From: Halopseudomonas nanhaiensis
GTDB taxonomy: Bacteria > Pseudomonadota > Gammaproteobacteria > Pseudomonadales > Pseudomonadaceae
DNA: 64,000 nucleotides
Assembly (NCBI RefSeq): GCF_020025155.1
Contig: NZ_CP073751.1
Span: 248,001 to 312,000 of the forward strand
Direction: 5' to 3'
Part shown: positions 37,267 to 47,925 of the stretch, piece by piece
Layout: the number at the start of each line of letters is the position of its first letter
How positions within the stretch are numbered: position 1 is the first letter of the stretch
The notes under the pieces: generated by a model
Databases searched by the model: none
What the model was told of the DNA's origin: nothing
What the model saw: the letters and a program-made list of their open reading frames with translations, nothing else
Made by a program: the position numbers and the translations under genes

Positions 37267-38115
37267 ATGCGTGAACCGTTGATTGATCAGCGGCTGGTCG
37301 AGCATCGTAAGCATTTAATCAATGCACGCGGGCTCTCTGGCTGGCCGACTGATACCTCCGAAGATCTACTTCAAATCAAGCGGATAGGGCTCTGGCTAAA
37401 AGCCCTTAAAGAGCCGACCGTAGTCCAACATCCTTATTTACCGCTCTCCATGCGAGTGGATAGCGCATTCCCCCCCCGCCTGGCCTATTACTTTCTGGTC
37501 GGAGATTACGAACAATCGGATCTGGAGCTTATTTCGGAACATGTGGTCCCGGGCGACCGGGTACTTGAGCTAGGCGGAGGCGTTGGGGTAACTGCATCCT
37601 GGGCGGCGCGATGTAGCGGGCAGGCGATTGTCGTAGTCGAGCCCAACAGAGTGCTCCACGGTCAAATCGCGGTGAACATCGCGCTAAACGGTCAGGCCGG
37701 CCGTGTGGTAGATGGTATGGCCGTTTCAGATGCCCATACGACAGAATCCATCACCTTGGGCATCCATGAGGACTTCTGGTGGAGCGGAGCCCAGCGTGTC
37801 GATCAATTTATCAAACAAGTCGAATGCAAGGCGTTGAAAATCAGCGAGCTGCTCGCTCATCACAAGCCGAGCGTGCTAGTCGTCGATATTGAAGGACTAG
37901 AAACGACCCTCTTCCCCTGCCGTCTGAACCCAGAGCTGCGCCTTATTCTCGTTGAGATCCACACCCCGGATATAGGTGATCGCAGCACTGTGGAAGTAAT
38001 TAACGCCATCTCCGAGATGGGGCTGAAGCTATCACGTGTCCGCGCCCATAGTTGGTTGTTTCGTCGCGAAACACGCGAGGTGCTTTCCGGTCGCTCTAGC
38101 GGAGCTGATGAATGA
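37267..38115 (+). CDS. FkbM-family methyltransferase
   Basis: 282 residues from ATG 37267 (TTG at 37237 is an alternative). The SAM loop is VLELGGGVGVTASWAA, followed by VVVEPNR, and the FkbM motif VVDIEGLETTLFP lies near the C-terminus. The family O-methylates sugars or similar groups. The gene overlaps the LtaS-like gene by 4 bp and heads a four-gene operon, so its substrate may be a surface glycan or a polar head group made by the next proteins. Confidence 0.85.
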   Translation: MREPLIDQRLVEHRKHLINARGLSGWPTDTSEDLLQIKRIGLWLKALKEPTVVQHPYLPLSMRVDSAFPPRLAYYFLVGDYEQSDLELISEHVVPGDRVLELGGGVGVTASWAARCSGQAIVVVEPNRVLHGQIAVNIALNGQAGRVVDGMAVSDAHTTESITLGIHEDFWWSGAQRVDQFIKQVECKALKISELLAHHKPSVLVVDIEGLETTLFPCRLNPELRLILVEIHTPDIGDRSTVEVINAISEMGLKLSRVRAHSWLFRRETREVLSGRSSGADE

Positions 38116-40052
38116 AGCTCTCCGCCACAAAGCTTTCCACTAACCTTCGTAACATAATAGGTCTTTATTTGGTCGGAGTGGGGTTGTGCGTTCTTCTACG
38201 CGCGGCACTTCTCTGGCTGTACCCGGAGTTTTTCGCCGGCATCTCGCCGAGCCAAGCGGGGCGCGCTTTTCTAATCGGCTTGCGCTTCGATTTGGCAATC
38301 ATCACCCAGCTCTGCTCGATCCCGCTATTGGCTTTGTTGTTGCCGTTTCGCTTTGCTGGTCACCCTACGTGGCGACGCTTTTGGATGATTCTGGCAATGC
38401 TTCCGCTGGCCACGCTGTTGATATTAGGGGTGGTCAGTGCCACTTTCTTCGGTGAGGTTCAGCGCCACATCGGTGCAGAACTGATGTTCATGGTAAATGA
38501 CTGGCCTTTCGTCATTGACCTACTAATCACATCACGGCGAGAGGAGTTCATCAGCGTCTCCGTACTGTTGGTGCTGGGGGCGTTGGGGTGGTTGAAGCTG
38601 GTCACGCGGGAGACCCGCTACCCAAGGCAATCGGGGCGCCGCCAGGCCTGGGTGACCTTCGTTCTGGCACTGCCAGTTCTTTTGGTGTTCGCTCGGGGAT
38701 TTGTGCTGGACGGCAAGCCGCTGAACGTGGTGGACGCTCATGCGTTAGGCGACGCCCGCCTAGGAAATCTCGCAATGAATGCGGCTTTCTCGGTTATTCA
38801 TACGAGTCGTAATCTGGACGAGGCGCTGCATAGCTCGATAACACCCGAGCAAGCGAATGCGCTGCGAGACCAGCTGGGTATAAGCCGGCCGAACCCATTC
38901 CTGCGACACTACACCACCGACAAAAAAACGACGCCCAACATAGTTCTGGTCATCTTGGAAAGTTGGAGTAACGAGTATATTGACGGGCTATCAGGCAGTG
39001 ATCTCGGGGTAACGCCTAATATGGATCGCTTGCTTGCGGAGTCCCAAGTTTACTCCAATCATTACGCCGCAGCCCAGCGGAGCATCCAAAGCATTCAGGC
39101 CATCCTTACTGGCGTACCGGTGTTGCCTGGTCAGCCTCGTCTGTCCGAAGGACTTGAACAGATGGATATGTCAAGAATCGGCAACTTGGCAGCTGATCGA
39201 GGATATCGCAGTGTATTTGTGCAATCATCCACCCGCCGGTCCTTTCGCATGGATTCCGTTGCGGCAAGCCTCGGATTCTCTGAGTACTATGGCCAGGAAG
39301 ACATCCCTTTGAAGATGGATTACCCACAGGCGACTCCTCGCTTCGGATGGGACCACGAAACGCTCCAGTTTTTCCATCAGCGCCTCGATGATCTAGCTGA
39401 CTCCGGGCCGTTTTTCGGAGTGGTGTTTACCGGGACGACACATGAGCCATTTGCTGATCCTGGCGAACGGTTCCATCGCTATCCCCATGACGCGCGGAGC
39501 GAGCATGGATACCTGAACACGCTCGCCTATTCCGATTGGGCGCTGGGTGAGTTCATCGCCAAAGCGCGTCGAGAGCCCTGGTATGAGAATACGATATTCG
39601 TCATCACCTCGGACCATGTACTGCGGGCCAGCGCGGAAAGTCTGCGGAGCCGTTTCCGCGTGCCATTGTTGATCCATGCCTCCCACCTGATCGAACCGGG
39701 TCAATCGGCCAAGCTTGTTTCGCACTATGACATTCTCCCAACGTTAGCCGATTTGATGGGGGTGGAGCAGCCGTTTGTAGCTTTCGGTGAGTCGGTTTTT
39801 CGAGACGAGCATCCCGACGAGGCGTGGGTGAACCATGGTGAAATGGTCGGTTTGTTACGCAGTGACACGGAGATTTCTTTCGTGCCTTCGAGGGTTTCTG
39901 ACAACTTGGCTGCGCTTACTCAGCATTCGGAGCAAGCATCGCTCTGGCAGCGGGCCGCTTTAATCACCCATCTTGTCATCGAGAAAATGAACCTGAATAA
40001 GTGGACGCTCGGTATCGAATCCCTGCGAGCCTTGACGACCGAAGGAAAGTGA
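38112..40052 (+). CDS. LtaS-like membrane sulfatase / phosphoglycerol-transferase family protein
   Basis: 646 residues. Five N-terminal membrane segments (to about residue 200) precede a periplasmic alkaline-phosphatase-superfamily domain. Metal and catalytic motifs include NIVLVILESWSNEY, GVTPNMDRL, a Ser in AAQRSIQSIQAILTG at the nucleophile position, GTTHEPF and VITSDH. Relatives add phosphoglycerol or phosphoethanolamine to glycans and lipids. ATGA overlap joins it to the methyltransferase, and the next gene begins 2 bp after it. Confidence 0.85.
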   Translation: MKLSATKLSTNLRNIIGLYLVGVGLCVLLRAALLWLYPEFFAGISPSQAGRAFLIGLRFDLAIITQLCSIPLLALLLPFRFAGHPTWRRFWMILAMLPLATLLILGVVSATFFGEVQRHIGAELMFMVNDWPFVIDLLITSRREEFISVSVLLVLGALGWLKLVTRETRYPRQSGRRQAWVTFVLALPVLLVFARGFVLDGKPLNVVDAHALGDARLGNLAMNAAFSVIHTSRNLDEALHSSITPEQANALRDQLGISRPNPFLRHYTTDKKTTPNIVLVILESWSNEYIDGLSGSDLGVTPNMDRLLAESQVYSNHYAAAQRSIQSIQAILTGVPVLPGQPRLSEGLEQMDMSRIGNLAADRGYRSVFVQSSTRRSFRMDSVAASLGFSEYYGQEDIPLKMDYPQATPRFGWDHETLQFFHQRLDDLADSGPFFGVVFTGTTHEPFADPGERFHRYPHDARSEHGYLNTLAYSDWALGEFIAKARREPWYENTIFVITSDHVLRASAESLRSRFRVPLLIHASHLIEPGQSAKLVSHYDILPTLADLMGVEQPFVAFGESVFRDEHPDEAWVNHGEMVGLLRSDTEISFVPSRVSDNLAALTQHSEQASLWQRAALITHLVIEKMNLNKWTLGIESLRALTTEGK

Positions 40053-40054
40053 AG

Positions 40055-41362
40055 ATGAAAATGTTGAACGTTCGCTGCGCGATTGCCATAGGCATGGTAG
40101 GCGTATTCGCAGCCGCATGGTGGACCGCACCAGACTATGAAATGTCGCCCTTCAATGTTACCGAGGCAGCAGCTGGCAATGCGGCTGCTTACCACGGGCG
40201 CGTTGTCACTTTATCGATCGAGCCGCAGCCGAAATACGAGCAGCGTTTCGCATCGTCGGATCTGGATGAGTTTGTCCATTCGCCGTCGCTGACCACTCTA
40301 CCTGAGGGCGGCCTGATGGCCGTCTGGTTCGCTGGTTCGCGTGAAGGTGCTTCGGATGTGGAGATACGGGTTTCGCGCTTTCGTCCAGAAACTGGCTGGG
40401 CCGACGAGACGACCATGGTGACGCGCGAGCAGACCCGCCGTGCAATTGGAAAGCCTGTCCGCAAGCTGGGCAATCCGGTGATTGCGCTGGCCCCGGATAA
40501 TCGGCTTTGGCTGTTTTATGTCTCGGTCTCCCTTGGCGGCTGGGCAGGTAGTGCCATCAACAGCATGGTCTCCGAGGATTTCGGCGAGACGTGGTCAGAG
40601 CCCAAACAGCTCGTGACGTCACCATTCATCAATATCAGCACATTGGTTCGCGCTGCTCCGGTGTTTCACGCTGACGGATCCATCGGTCTGCCGGTTTATC
40701 ACGAGTTCCTCGGCAAATTCCCCGAGTATCTCTACTTGAGCGCTGATGGACGGGTGCAGGACAAGTTTCGTATCGCTGACGGAAAAAGTTCGCTACAGCC
40801 CACTGTCGTGCCCCTCGACGGCAAGCGAGCAATCGCATTGCTGCGGTATGCCGGGCGCGGAAATGTGCTGGCTGCGGTGACCGAGGATGCTGGGCGAACC
40901 TGGAGCGATGAACGGCCTGTGAGCCCTTCGAATCCCAATAGCTCGCTCGCGGCAGTCCGCTCTCATCGTGGCACGCTGTTGGTCGCCCAGAATAATCTTA
41001 AGGATGGGCGCTTCCGCCTCAGTCTGGATGAGGCCACGCCGAGCCTTAGTACCTGGAAGTTGTTGACTAACCTGGATGCTTCGCCTGATGAGCAGGGCGA
41101 TTCGATCCCTTGGGAAGCGTACGAGCCCATGATCATTGCAAAGTTCATGACGTCCAGCGGCAAGCGTAAGCAGACGCTAGTCGATGAGTTCCTTGAACAA
41201 ATGGACTGGCGGCATTGCCAGGCGAACCGCTGCGTATTCGAATATGAATATCCGTACATGATTGGCGCCGGGGATGGCTCCTTTCACTTGGTGTATGCGT
41301 GGAACAACAGTTTCATTAAGCATGTCACCTTCAATACCGACTGGCTGGAGGCGCAGCAATGA
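40055..41362 (+). CDS. BNR-repeat sialidase-like exported protein
   Basis: 435 residues. The N-terminal MLNVRCAIAIGMVGVFAAAW is a signal anchor. The beta-propeller has Asp boxes SEDFGETWS and TEDAGRTWS and the start HSPSLTTLPEGGLMAVWFAG, typical of the sialidase superfamily; it need not act on sialic acid. It likely faces the periplasm with the LtaS-like domain, binding or cleaving the same glycan. The stop overlaps the next gene by 4 bp. Confidence 0.8.
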   Translation: MKMLNVRCAIAIGMVGVFAAAWWTAPDYEMSPFNVTEAAAGNAAAYHGRVVTLSIEPQPKYEQRFASSDLDEFVHSPSLTTLPEGGLMAVWFAGSREGASDVEIRVSRFRPETGWADETTMVTREQTRRAIGKPVRKLGNPVIALAPDNRLWLFYVSVSLGGWAGSAINSMVSEDFGETWSEPKQLVTSPFINISTLVRAAPVFHADGSIGLPVYHEFLGKFPEYLYLSADGRVQDKFRIADGKSSLQPTVVPLDGKRAIALLRYAGRGNVLAAVTEDAGRTWSDERPVSPSNPNSSLAAVRSHRGTLLVAQNNLKDGRFRLSLDEATPSLSTWKLLTNLDASPDEQGDSIPWEAYEPMIIAKFMTSSGKRKQTLVDEFLEQMDWRHCQANRCVFEYEYPYMIGAGDGSFHLVYAWNNSFIKHVTFNTDWLEAQQ

Positions 41363-41955
41363 TCCTAACATCATGGGTTGCCTACCTGTCCTTCGCGTTG
41401 CTTCTGTTCCTGCTGTTGCCGCTTTCGGGCCTTTCGAAAGCTAAGCAGTTGATGGCTTTAGTCCTATGTCTGGTCATCGGAGCCATCCCTTTGCCAACTG
41501 GTTTGCCGCTTGCCGGTTACATGCGAGCGCTAACTGGCGACCTCGCCATCACCACGATCGTTTGGCTGGGGTTTGTGAGCGTTGTGCGTGCCGGCATGAT
41601 CGGACCGCTAACAATGCTTCAACGGACGCAGACCGTGGCGGTATTCGCCTCTGCCGGCCTGGCGCTGTATCCGGCTGCGCTAGGATTGGGGATGCTTGAT
41701 CCATACAGTTATGGCTATGCTCCGCAACTGATGATCGCTTTGACAGGGTTGGTCGGGATTGCGGCGCTAATGCTTGGCAACTGGTTGCTGGTCGCCGCCC
41801 TCACGTTAGCTACGGTCGCCTATAGCCTGGAGCTGAAAAGCTCGCTCAATTACTGGGATTATCTAGTAGATCCCTTTCTCGTCGTCTACGCCTGCTTCTG
41901 GCTGATCCTGATGGCAGCGAGACCGGATCGGTGGAGCGCTGAAAGAGCAGCATGA
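41359..41955 (+). CDS. Polytopic membrane protein of the envelope operon
   Basis: 198 residues, about seven hydrophobic segments, opening MILTSWVAYLSFALLLFLLL. No charged active-site motif is evident and no family recognised. ATGA overlap with the BNR gene makes it a fixed member of the operon. Possibly a scaffold or lipid-carrier permease for the module. Confidence 0.7.
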   Translation: MILTSWVAYLSFALLLFLLLPLSGLSKAKQLMALVLCLVIGAIPLPTGLPLAGYMRALTGDLAITTIVWLGFVSVVRAGMIGPLTMLQRTQTVAVFASAGLALYPAALGLGMLDPYSYGYAPQLMIALTGLVGIAALMLGNWLLVAALTLATVAYSLELKSSLNYWDYLVDPFLVVYACFWLILMAARPDRWSAERAA

Positions 41956-42133
41956 CCCTCAACTGAGCCGCGCAGCGATAGCGTACCGCTACTGGATATG
42001 CTAAAGTGCGCGTCTCTCGAATTACTTCGTTGCCTAAATATAGATGCATCTTCCCAGTGGCGTGACGCCGCCATAGTTATCTGATCCTCGGCCACTCGGC
42101 CCCCCTTGCACATGCAGTTGTGCATCTCCCTGC

Positions 42134-42156
42134 GCGTAAAAACAACAACAAGACGC
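42134..42156 (+). promoter_or_regulatory. A-rich hairpin loop in the nhaB leader, possible Hfq/Crc site
   Basis: GCGT and ACGC close a loop with AAAAACAACAACAAG, which fits the AANAANAA motif bound by Hfq/Crc in Pseudomonas. It belongs to a 280-bp leader (41956-42235) with further hairpins such as TGCAC...GTGCA. It resembles the core of the array at 55423-56025. Confidence 0.4.
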
Positions 42157-42235
42157 TTCGCTGAACCAAGTAACTGGTTTGGATAGCGTCTTGCTGCGTT
42201 TGGCCTCGGCCGAACCGATAGCCACGGATCAGATC

Positions 42236-43750
42236 TTGGATAGTCAGTCGTCGTCTCTCACCAGTGCCTTTGCGCACAATTTTTTGGGTAACGCTCCGAC
42301 CTGGTACAAGCAGGTCGTCATCGTTTTCTTACTCCTCAATCCGCTCTGTCTCTGGGGGCTTGGTCCTTACGTGACGGGCTGGCTCCTCGTCGCAGAGTTC
42401 ATCTTCACTTTGGCGATGGCGCTGAAATGCTATCCGTTGTTGCCAGGTGGTCTTTTGGCTGTCGAAGCGCTCATCATCGGCATGGCCTCGCCCGAGGCTC
42501 TATACGCCGAAATGCTTCTGAATTTCCCGGTCATCCTCCTCTTGATGTTCATGGTGGCCGGTATCTACTTCATGAAGAACCTTCTGCTGCTGGTTTTCAC
42601 GCGGATTCTTCTGGGGGTGCGTTCCAAGTCTTCGTTGGGCCTGTTGTTCTGTCTGACGGCGGCTGTGTTGTCGGCATTTCTCGACGCGCTGACCGTGACC
42701 GCCGTCATCATCAGTGTTGCGGTTGGCTTCTACTCGGTCTATCACAAGGTCGCGTCAGAACCGCATAAGACCCAGGCAGACAAGGCCGTTCATCCGGATG
42801 ATGAGCCGCTGGAACTTCACCGCAACGACCTTGAAGTGTTTCGTGCCTTCCTGCGGAGTCTGTTGATGCATGGTGCTATCGGCACCGCGCTTGGCGGCGT
42901 ATGTACATTGGTGGGGGAGCCCCAGAACCTGTTGATCGCCAAGACGGCAGGCTGGGACTTCGTAGGATTCTTTCTTCGCATGGCTCCAGTCAGTCTTCCT
43001 GTGCTTGGAGCCGGCTTGCTGACGTGTGTTCTGTTGGAGAAGGCGGGAGCTTTCGGCTACGGGGCGAAGATTCCTCGCAACGTGCGCCGAGTGCTGGAAA
43101 CCTACGCGGTCGAGGAGCAACGCAAGCGGGGGAAGATTCAGCAGGCGCAGCTCATCGTTCAAGCCACCGCAGCGATCGTACTGGTTCTTGGTCTGGCCTT
43201 TCATGTGGCAGAGGTCGGTCTGATCGGGCTGCTGGTGATCATTTTGATGACCAGCTTCAATGGCGTGACCGATGAACATCAGATCGGTAAGGCGTTTCAG
43301 GAAGCTTTGCCTTTCACAGCCCTGCTTGTGGTGTTCTTCGCCATCGTCGCGGTGATCCATCAACAGCATCTGTTCAGCCCGATCATCGCGATGGTGTTGG
43401 CTCTTCCCATGGCCGAGCAACCCGGTATGTTTTTTCTGGCTAACGGCCTGTTGTCCATGGTCAGCGATAACGTATTCGTCGCGACTGTATATATAAGTGA
43501 GATAAAGCAAGCGCTCGATGCCGGCCAGATCACCCGTGAGCACTTCGATTCGCTGGCCGTCGCGATCAATACCGGCACCAATCTCCCAAGCGTAGCGACA
43601 CCCAACGGGCAAGCGGCGTTTCTCTTTCTTTTGACCTCCGCCATAGCGCCACTGGTGCGCCTGTCTTACGGGCGCATGGTGTTCATGGCGTTGCCCTACA
43701 CGATCGTTCTCGGTGTGGTGGGCTACATCGCGGTAGTGAACTGGGTGTGA
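42236..43750 (+). CDS. nhaB: Na+/H+ antiporter NhaB
   Basis: 504 residues from TTG 42236, where the protein opens [18 protein letters not shown] much as family members do; an upstream TTG at 42179 adds 19 residues. About twelve membrane segments. Signature parts include [37 protein letters not shown] and [14 protein letters not shown], with [19 protein letters not shown] near the end. NhaB expels Na+ for protons and keeps pH and sodium balance. First gene of a sodium/stress cluster. Confidence 0.92.
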   Translation: MDSQSSSLTSAFAHNFLGNAPTWYKQVVIVFLLLNPLCLWGLGPYVTGWLLVAEFIFTLAMALKCYPLLPGGLLAVEALIIGMASPEALYAEMLLNFPVILLLMFMVAGIYFMKNLLLLVFTRILLGVRSKSSLGLLFCLTAAVLSAFLDALTVTAVIISVAVGFYSVYHKVASEPHKTQADKAVHPDDEPLELHRNDLEVFRAFLRSLLMHGAIGTALGGVCTLVGEPQNLLIAKTAGWDFVGFFLRMAPVSLPVLGAGLLTCVLLEKAGAFGYGAKIPRNVRRVLETYAVEEQRKRGKIQQAQLIVQATAAIVLVLGLAFHVAEVGLIGLLVIILMTSFNGVTDEHQIGKAFQEALPFTALLVVFFAIVAVIHQQHLFSPIIAMVLALPMAEQPGMFFLANGLLSMVSDNVFVATVYISEIKQALDAGQITREHFDSLAVAINTGTNLPSVATPNGQAAFLFLLTSAIAPLVRLSYGRMVFMALPYTIVLGVVGYIAVVNWV

Positions 43751-43787
43751 GCCCCCTCTGCCAACCGATTCTCAAACTGGACATAGC

Positions 43788-45281
43788 ATGACTTATCTAC
43801 AAACTATCAAGCACGACTGGTTCTCGAACATACGCGGCGATCTTTTGGCGGGCATCGTCGTGGCCCTGGCGCTTATTCCCGAGGCAATTGCCTTTTCCAT
43901 CATCGCCGGGGTGGACCCGCGCGTCGGCCTTTACGCGTCGTTCTGCATAGCCGTAGTGATAGCCTTCACAGGTGGCAGGCCGGGTATGATCTCAGCTGCC
44001 ACGGGCGCCATGGCACTGCTGATGGTTACGCTGGTTCGTGATCATGGGCTGGAGTATCTGCTGGCTGCGACCATTTTCTGCGGCGTGCTGCAGGTCATCG
44101 CCGGCTACCTCAAGCTGGGGTCACTGATGCGCTTCGTCTCCCGCTCGGTGGTGACCGGCTTCGTCAACGCCCTGGCAATACTCATCTTCATGGCACAGCT
44201 GCCCGAGTTGACCAACGTCACATGGCATGTTTACGCCATGACAGCGGGCGGGCTAGCGATCATCTATTTGTTCCCCTATGTGCCGAAGATAGGGCGAGCG
44301 ATTCCGTCCCCGCTCGTGTGCATTGTCGTATTGACAGTCCTGGCAGCGTACCTGGGTCTGGACATTCGCACTGTTGGCGATATGGGCGAGCTACCTAGCA
44401 CACTCCCGGTATTCCTCTTGCCGCAAATTCCGCTGACCTTCGAAACACTGATGATCATTTTCCCATATTCGGCCGCACTGGCCGTTGTCGGGCTACTGGA
44501 GTCGATGATGACGGCAACCATCATCGATGATTTGACCGACTCGCCCAGCGACAAGAACCGGGAGTGCAAGGGGCAGGGTACAGCCAATATCGTTTCCGGC
44601 TTCTTTGGCGGCATGGCTGGCTGCGCGATGATTGGCCAGTCGATCATCAATATCAAATCGGGTGGGCGTACGCGCTTGTCTTCCCTGGCTTCCGGCGTGT
44701 TTCTGCTGGTGATGGTGGTATTCCTTGGCGATTATCTCTCGCAGATCCCCATGGCGGCATTGGTTGCGGTGATGATCATGGTGGCGATTGGTACTTTCAG
44801 CTGGGATTCGCTGCGCAACCTGAAGAAGCATCCCCTATCGACCAACATCGTCATGGTGGCGACCGTCGTCGTTGTGGTTGCTACTCACAACCTGGCCTAC
44901 GGCGTATTGGTTGGCGTATTGCTCGCGGCCATGTTCTTCGCAAACAAGCTGGGGCATTACATGCACATCAGCAGCGAGGCTGACGTAGCCGGACGCGAGC
45001 GCACCTACACTGTGGTAGGCCAGGTCTTCTTCAGTTCTTCCGACAAATTCGTCGACGCGTTCGACTTCAAGGAAGCCATCGAACACGTGGTGATCGATCT
45101 GAGCCGAGCTCATTTCTGGGATATTACCGCTGTGGCCGCCCTCGACAAGGTGGTCATCAAGTTTCGTCGAGAAGGCACCGAGGTCGACATCATCGGGATG
45201 AACCAGGCCAGTGCGACCATCGTCGATCGCTTCGGTGTGCATGATAAGCCTGACGCCGTTGACAAGCTCATGAGCCACTAA
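43788..45281 (+). CDS. SulP-family anion transporter with STAS domain
   Basis: 497 residues. Membrane part (residues 1-390) with [20 protein letters not shown] and [21 protein letters not shown], then a STAS domain ([20 protein letters not shown]). It resembles the BicA/SulP group, which carries bicarbonate or sulfate, often with Na+. Next to nhaB a Na+-coupled bicarbonate uptake is plausible. The gap to nhaB is 37 bp, so the two may be cotranscribed. Confidence 0.87.
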   Translation: MTYLQTIKHDWFSNIRGDLLAGIVVALALIPEAIAFSIIAGVDPRVGLYASFCIAVVIAFTGGRPGMISAATGAMALLMVTLVRDHGLEYLLAATIFCGVLQVIAGYLKLGSLMRFVSRSVVTGFVNALAILIFMAQLPELTNVTWHVYAMTAGGLAIIYLFPYVPKIGRAIPSPLVCIVVLTVLAAYLGLDIRTVGDMGELPSTLPVFLLPQIPLTFETLMIIFPYSAALAVVGLLESMMTATIIDDLTDSPSDKNRECKGQGTANIVSGFFGGMAGCAMIGQSIINIKSGGRTRLSSLASGVFLLVMVVFLGDYLSQIPMAALVAVMIMVAIGTFSWDSLRNLKKHPLSTNIVMVATVVVVVATHNLAYGVLVGVLLAAMFFANKLGHYMHISSEADVAGRERTYTVVGQVFFSSSDKFVDAFDFKEAIEHVVIDLSRAHFWDITAVAALDKVVIKFRREGTEVDIIGMNQASATIVDRFGVHDKPDAVDKLMSH

Positions 45282-45304
45282 CGCGCCACCGCAAGGAGAA
45301 CACC

Positions 45305-46162
45305 ATGACTGATACAACAGTAATTGGATGCATCGACGGGTCGGACTCTTCCGCGACGGTGTGCGACTACGCGACCTGGGCGAGCATCCGACTGCAAGCA
45401 CCGCTTGTGCTATTGCATGCGCTAGATCACGAAGAGTTCCAGACTCCGCGCGACCTGTCCGGGAATATCGGACTCGGTAGTCGGGAGCATTTGCTGGTTG
45501 AGCTTGCAGAACTCGATGCTCGGCGTAGCAAGTTGATGCTCGAACAAGGGCGCCTGATGCTCGAAGCCGCAGGCGAGCGGGCGCGCAGCAACGGCGCTTC
45601 GCAGCCGCTGCTCAGACAAAGACACGGCGGTTTCGTGGAGACCGTCCGCGATCTGGAAGGCGAAACGCGTTTGTTGGTGATCGGACGTCAGGGCGAAGAG
45701 GGCGACTCGATGGGTCAGCACGTAGGCACTCATCTGGAAAGCATAATCCGTACCTTACACCGGCCGATTTTGGTGACGACTCGCCAATTTGTGAAGCCAC
45801 GCAGCGTCATGCTTGCCTTCGATAACGGACCTAGCACGCGCAAAGGCATTGAGATGATCGCTCGCAGCCCACTGTTTCAGGGAATGACCGTTCACCTTGT
45901 GATGGTGGGCCCGGACACCAATGATGCCTGGGAGTCGGTACACGCAGCTAGGGCGCAGCTGGAGCGGGCGGGCTTCGATGTCATTGCCGCGATTCGGTCC
46001 GGAGATGTGGAGAACACCCTGCTTGACTATGAGGAAGAACAGGGTGTGGACATGATCGTCATGGGTGCGTACGGGCATTCTCGCATTCGTCAGTTCTTTG
46101 TTGGCAGTACCACCACCAACTTGCTGAGCAGAACCCTGCGCCCCCTACTGCTAATCCGCTGA
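45305..46162 (+). CDS. Universal stress protein, tandem UspA domains
   Basis: 285 residues, two Usp domains of about 140 each. The second has the ATP-binding loop MGAYGHSRIRQFFVGSTT. The first keeps IGCIDGSDSS and VIGRQGEE. AAGGAG precedes the ATG. The cytoplasmic protein is usually induced by energy or pH stress. Lies 23 bp after the SulP gene. Confidence 0.9.
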   Translation: MTDTTVIGCIDGSDSSATVCDYATWASIRLQAPLVLLHALDHEEFQTPRDLSGNIGLGSREHLLVELAELDARRSKLMLEQGRLMLEAAGERARSNGASQPLLRQRHGGFVETVRDLEGETRLLVIGRQGEEGDSMGQHVGTHLESIIRTLHRPILVTTRQFVKPRSVMLAFDNGPSTRKGIEMIARSPLFQGMTVHLVMVGPDTNDAWESVHAARAQLERAGFDVIAAIRSGDVENTLLDYEEEQGVDMIVMGAYGHSRIRQFFVGSTTTNLLSRTLRPLLLIR

Positions 46163-46169
46163 GACAGCT

Positions 46170-46517
46170 ATGGACGCCACTCTCAAAGCCGAACTCAAAG
46201 CGCTCATCCTTCAGCGTATCGAAGAGCTAGAGCCCTCCGTTGATGCCAGGGCGCAGCGCAGTGAGAACGTTGAGTTGGACCAGGCAAAGGTAGGTCGGCT
46301 TTCGAGAATGGATGCTTTGCAGCAACAGGCCATGCACGACGCAACGCAAGCGAGATCAAGAAACCAGTTGCTGCGTTTGCAGCATGCGCTCGCGCGGCTC
46401 GACCAGGACGATTACGGCTACTGCTCTGAGTGCGACGAGGAAATTGCCTCTGGGCGGCTGCGTATTGATCCGGCAGTGGGCCTATGCGTCGAGTGCGCAA
46501 GCAAGCTGCAGCCCTGA
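46170..46517 (+). CDS. DksA/TraR-type C4 zinc-finger protein
   Basis: 115 residues. A helical coiled-coil half is followed by the zinc finger CSECDEEIASGRLRIDPAVG and CVECA. It is shorter than DksA (about 150) and closer to the YbiI/TraR-like forms that bind RNA polymerase's secondary channel. It starts 7 bp after the usp stop. It could retune transcription with the stress proteins around it. Confidence 0.87.
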   Translation: MDATLKAELKALILQRIEELEPSVDARAQRSENVELDQAKVGRLSRMDALQQQAMHDATQARSRNQLLRLQHALARLDQDDYGYCSECDEEIASGRLRIDPAVGLCVECASKLQP

Positions 46518-46751
46518 GGCACGCTAATAAGTTGGTCAGATCGCAAAGACACAGGACGGAAAACCACGTGCTTAACGGAATCACTCCACCTTAACGCTCC
46601 GAAGATTTCGATGCCGCCGCCCGCTTCCGGTCAGTTGCTTGGGCCATTGGCATCGGCCGCCCCCGCGCAGGGCGGCATTTTCTTATCGAGAGCCGGCGTG
46701 ACGCATTACTGAATACGCGGCTCTCTTCGAAAACGATAACAGGAGCTTGCC

Positions 46752-47915
46752 ATGTCTTTCTTTACGGAACATCCAACACAGCCTCGTGCGCGGCTCGACG
46801 ACAGCCCGCTTCATCGCACTGTCCAGTCGATGCTGGAACGCGCCGATATCCAGCTCAATGGTTCCAGACCATGGGACATGCAACTCAATCGTTCGGGTGT
46901 GCCTGAACAAGCCCTTTCGAAGGGTAACCTTGGGTTGGGTGAGGCGTATATGGATGGCGATTGGGATTGCGATCAGCTGGACGAGTTTTTCTATCGTTTG
47001 CTCGATGCGCGACTCGATCAGGACGTTAAACCTTTACGCCTGGTCATTCACAGCCTTCGTGCACGCCTGCTCAACCTCCAGACGATGCGCCGCGCCTGGC
47101 AGGTCGGCGAGTTGCATTATGATCTTGGCAATGATTTCTACGCCGCCATGCTCGACAAGCGCATGACCTATACATGTGGCTATTGGCGCAATGCCGAGAC
47201 GCTTGAACAGGCGCAGGAGCACAAGCTCGATTTGATCTGCCGAAAATTGGGACTTAAGCCCGGTATGCGTGTTCTCGATATCGGCTGCGGGTGGGGCAGC
47301 TTCATGAGCTACGCTGCCGAGCACTACGGAGTGGAATGCGTTGGGGTCACCATATCCAGTGAGCAGGCCGCCTGGGTCAAGGCCCGCTATCCACATCTAC
47401 CGCTCGATTTCCGTCTGATGGATTATCGGGAGTTGGACGAACGCTTCGATCGGATTGCGAGCGTCGGCATGTTCGAGCATGTGGGACGAAAAAACCATCG
47501 GGAGTTCATGGAGGTCGCGCATCGCTGTCTCGCCGACGGCGGTTTATTTCTGCTGCATACGATAGGCAAGAACAACCGACAGTCCGCGCCGGACCCATGG
47601 CTCGACAAGTACATCTTCCCAAACGGTGACCTTCCGGCGATTGGGCAGATAGGTGACGCCGTGGACGGGCTATTTGTAGTCGAGGACCTGCACAACTTTG
47701 GTGCTGACTACGACCGGACCCTGATGGCCTGGCATGAAAATTTTGAACGAGAGTGGCCGGCGTTCGCCAATCAGCTGGGCGGGCGCTTTTACAGAATGTG
47801 GCGTTATTACTTACTTTCCTGCGCTGGAGCGTTCAGAGCGAGGGATATCCAGCTGTGGCAGTGGGTCTTGTCCAAAGAAGGAGTGGACGGCGGGTACAAA
47901 CGCATTTCCTGCTAA
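46752..47915 (+). CDS. cfa: Cyclopropane-fatty-acyl-phospholipid synthase
   Basis: 387 residues. The SAM loop VLDIGCGWGSFMSYAA, GVTISSEQA and the active-site Cys region LLSCAGAFRARDIQLWQWVL match Cfa. It methylates unsaturated lipid chains to cyclopropanes, which makes membranes less permeable to protons. AGGAG lies before the ATG. Probably an extra copy carried for acid or solvent stress. nqrM follows 10 bp downstream. Confidence 0.93.
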   Translation: MSFFTEHPTQPRARLDDSPLHRTVQSMLERADIQLNGSRPWDMQLNRSGVPEQALSKGNLGLGEAYMDGDWDCDQLDEFFYRLLDARLDQDVKPLRLVIHSLRARLLNLQTMRRAWQVGELHYDLGNDFYAAMLDKRMTYTCGYWRNAETLEQAQEHKLDLICRKLGLKPGMRVLDIGCGWGSFMSYAAEHYGVECVGVTISSEQAAWVKARYPHLPLDFRLMDYRELDERFDRIASVGMFEHVGRKNHREFMEVAHRCLADGGLFLLHTIGKNNRQSAPDPWLDKYIFPNGDLPAIGQIGDAVDGLFVVEDLHNFGADYDRTLMAWHENFEREWPAFANQLGGRFYRMWRYYLLSCAGAFRARDIQLWQWVLSKEGVDGGYKRISC

Positions 47916-47925
47916 GGAGTAGATT

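Noticed and set aside
41956..42178. Li+/Na+ riboswitch before nhaB
   Set aside because: Hairpins exist, but I cannot match them to a known consensus without a covariance search.
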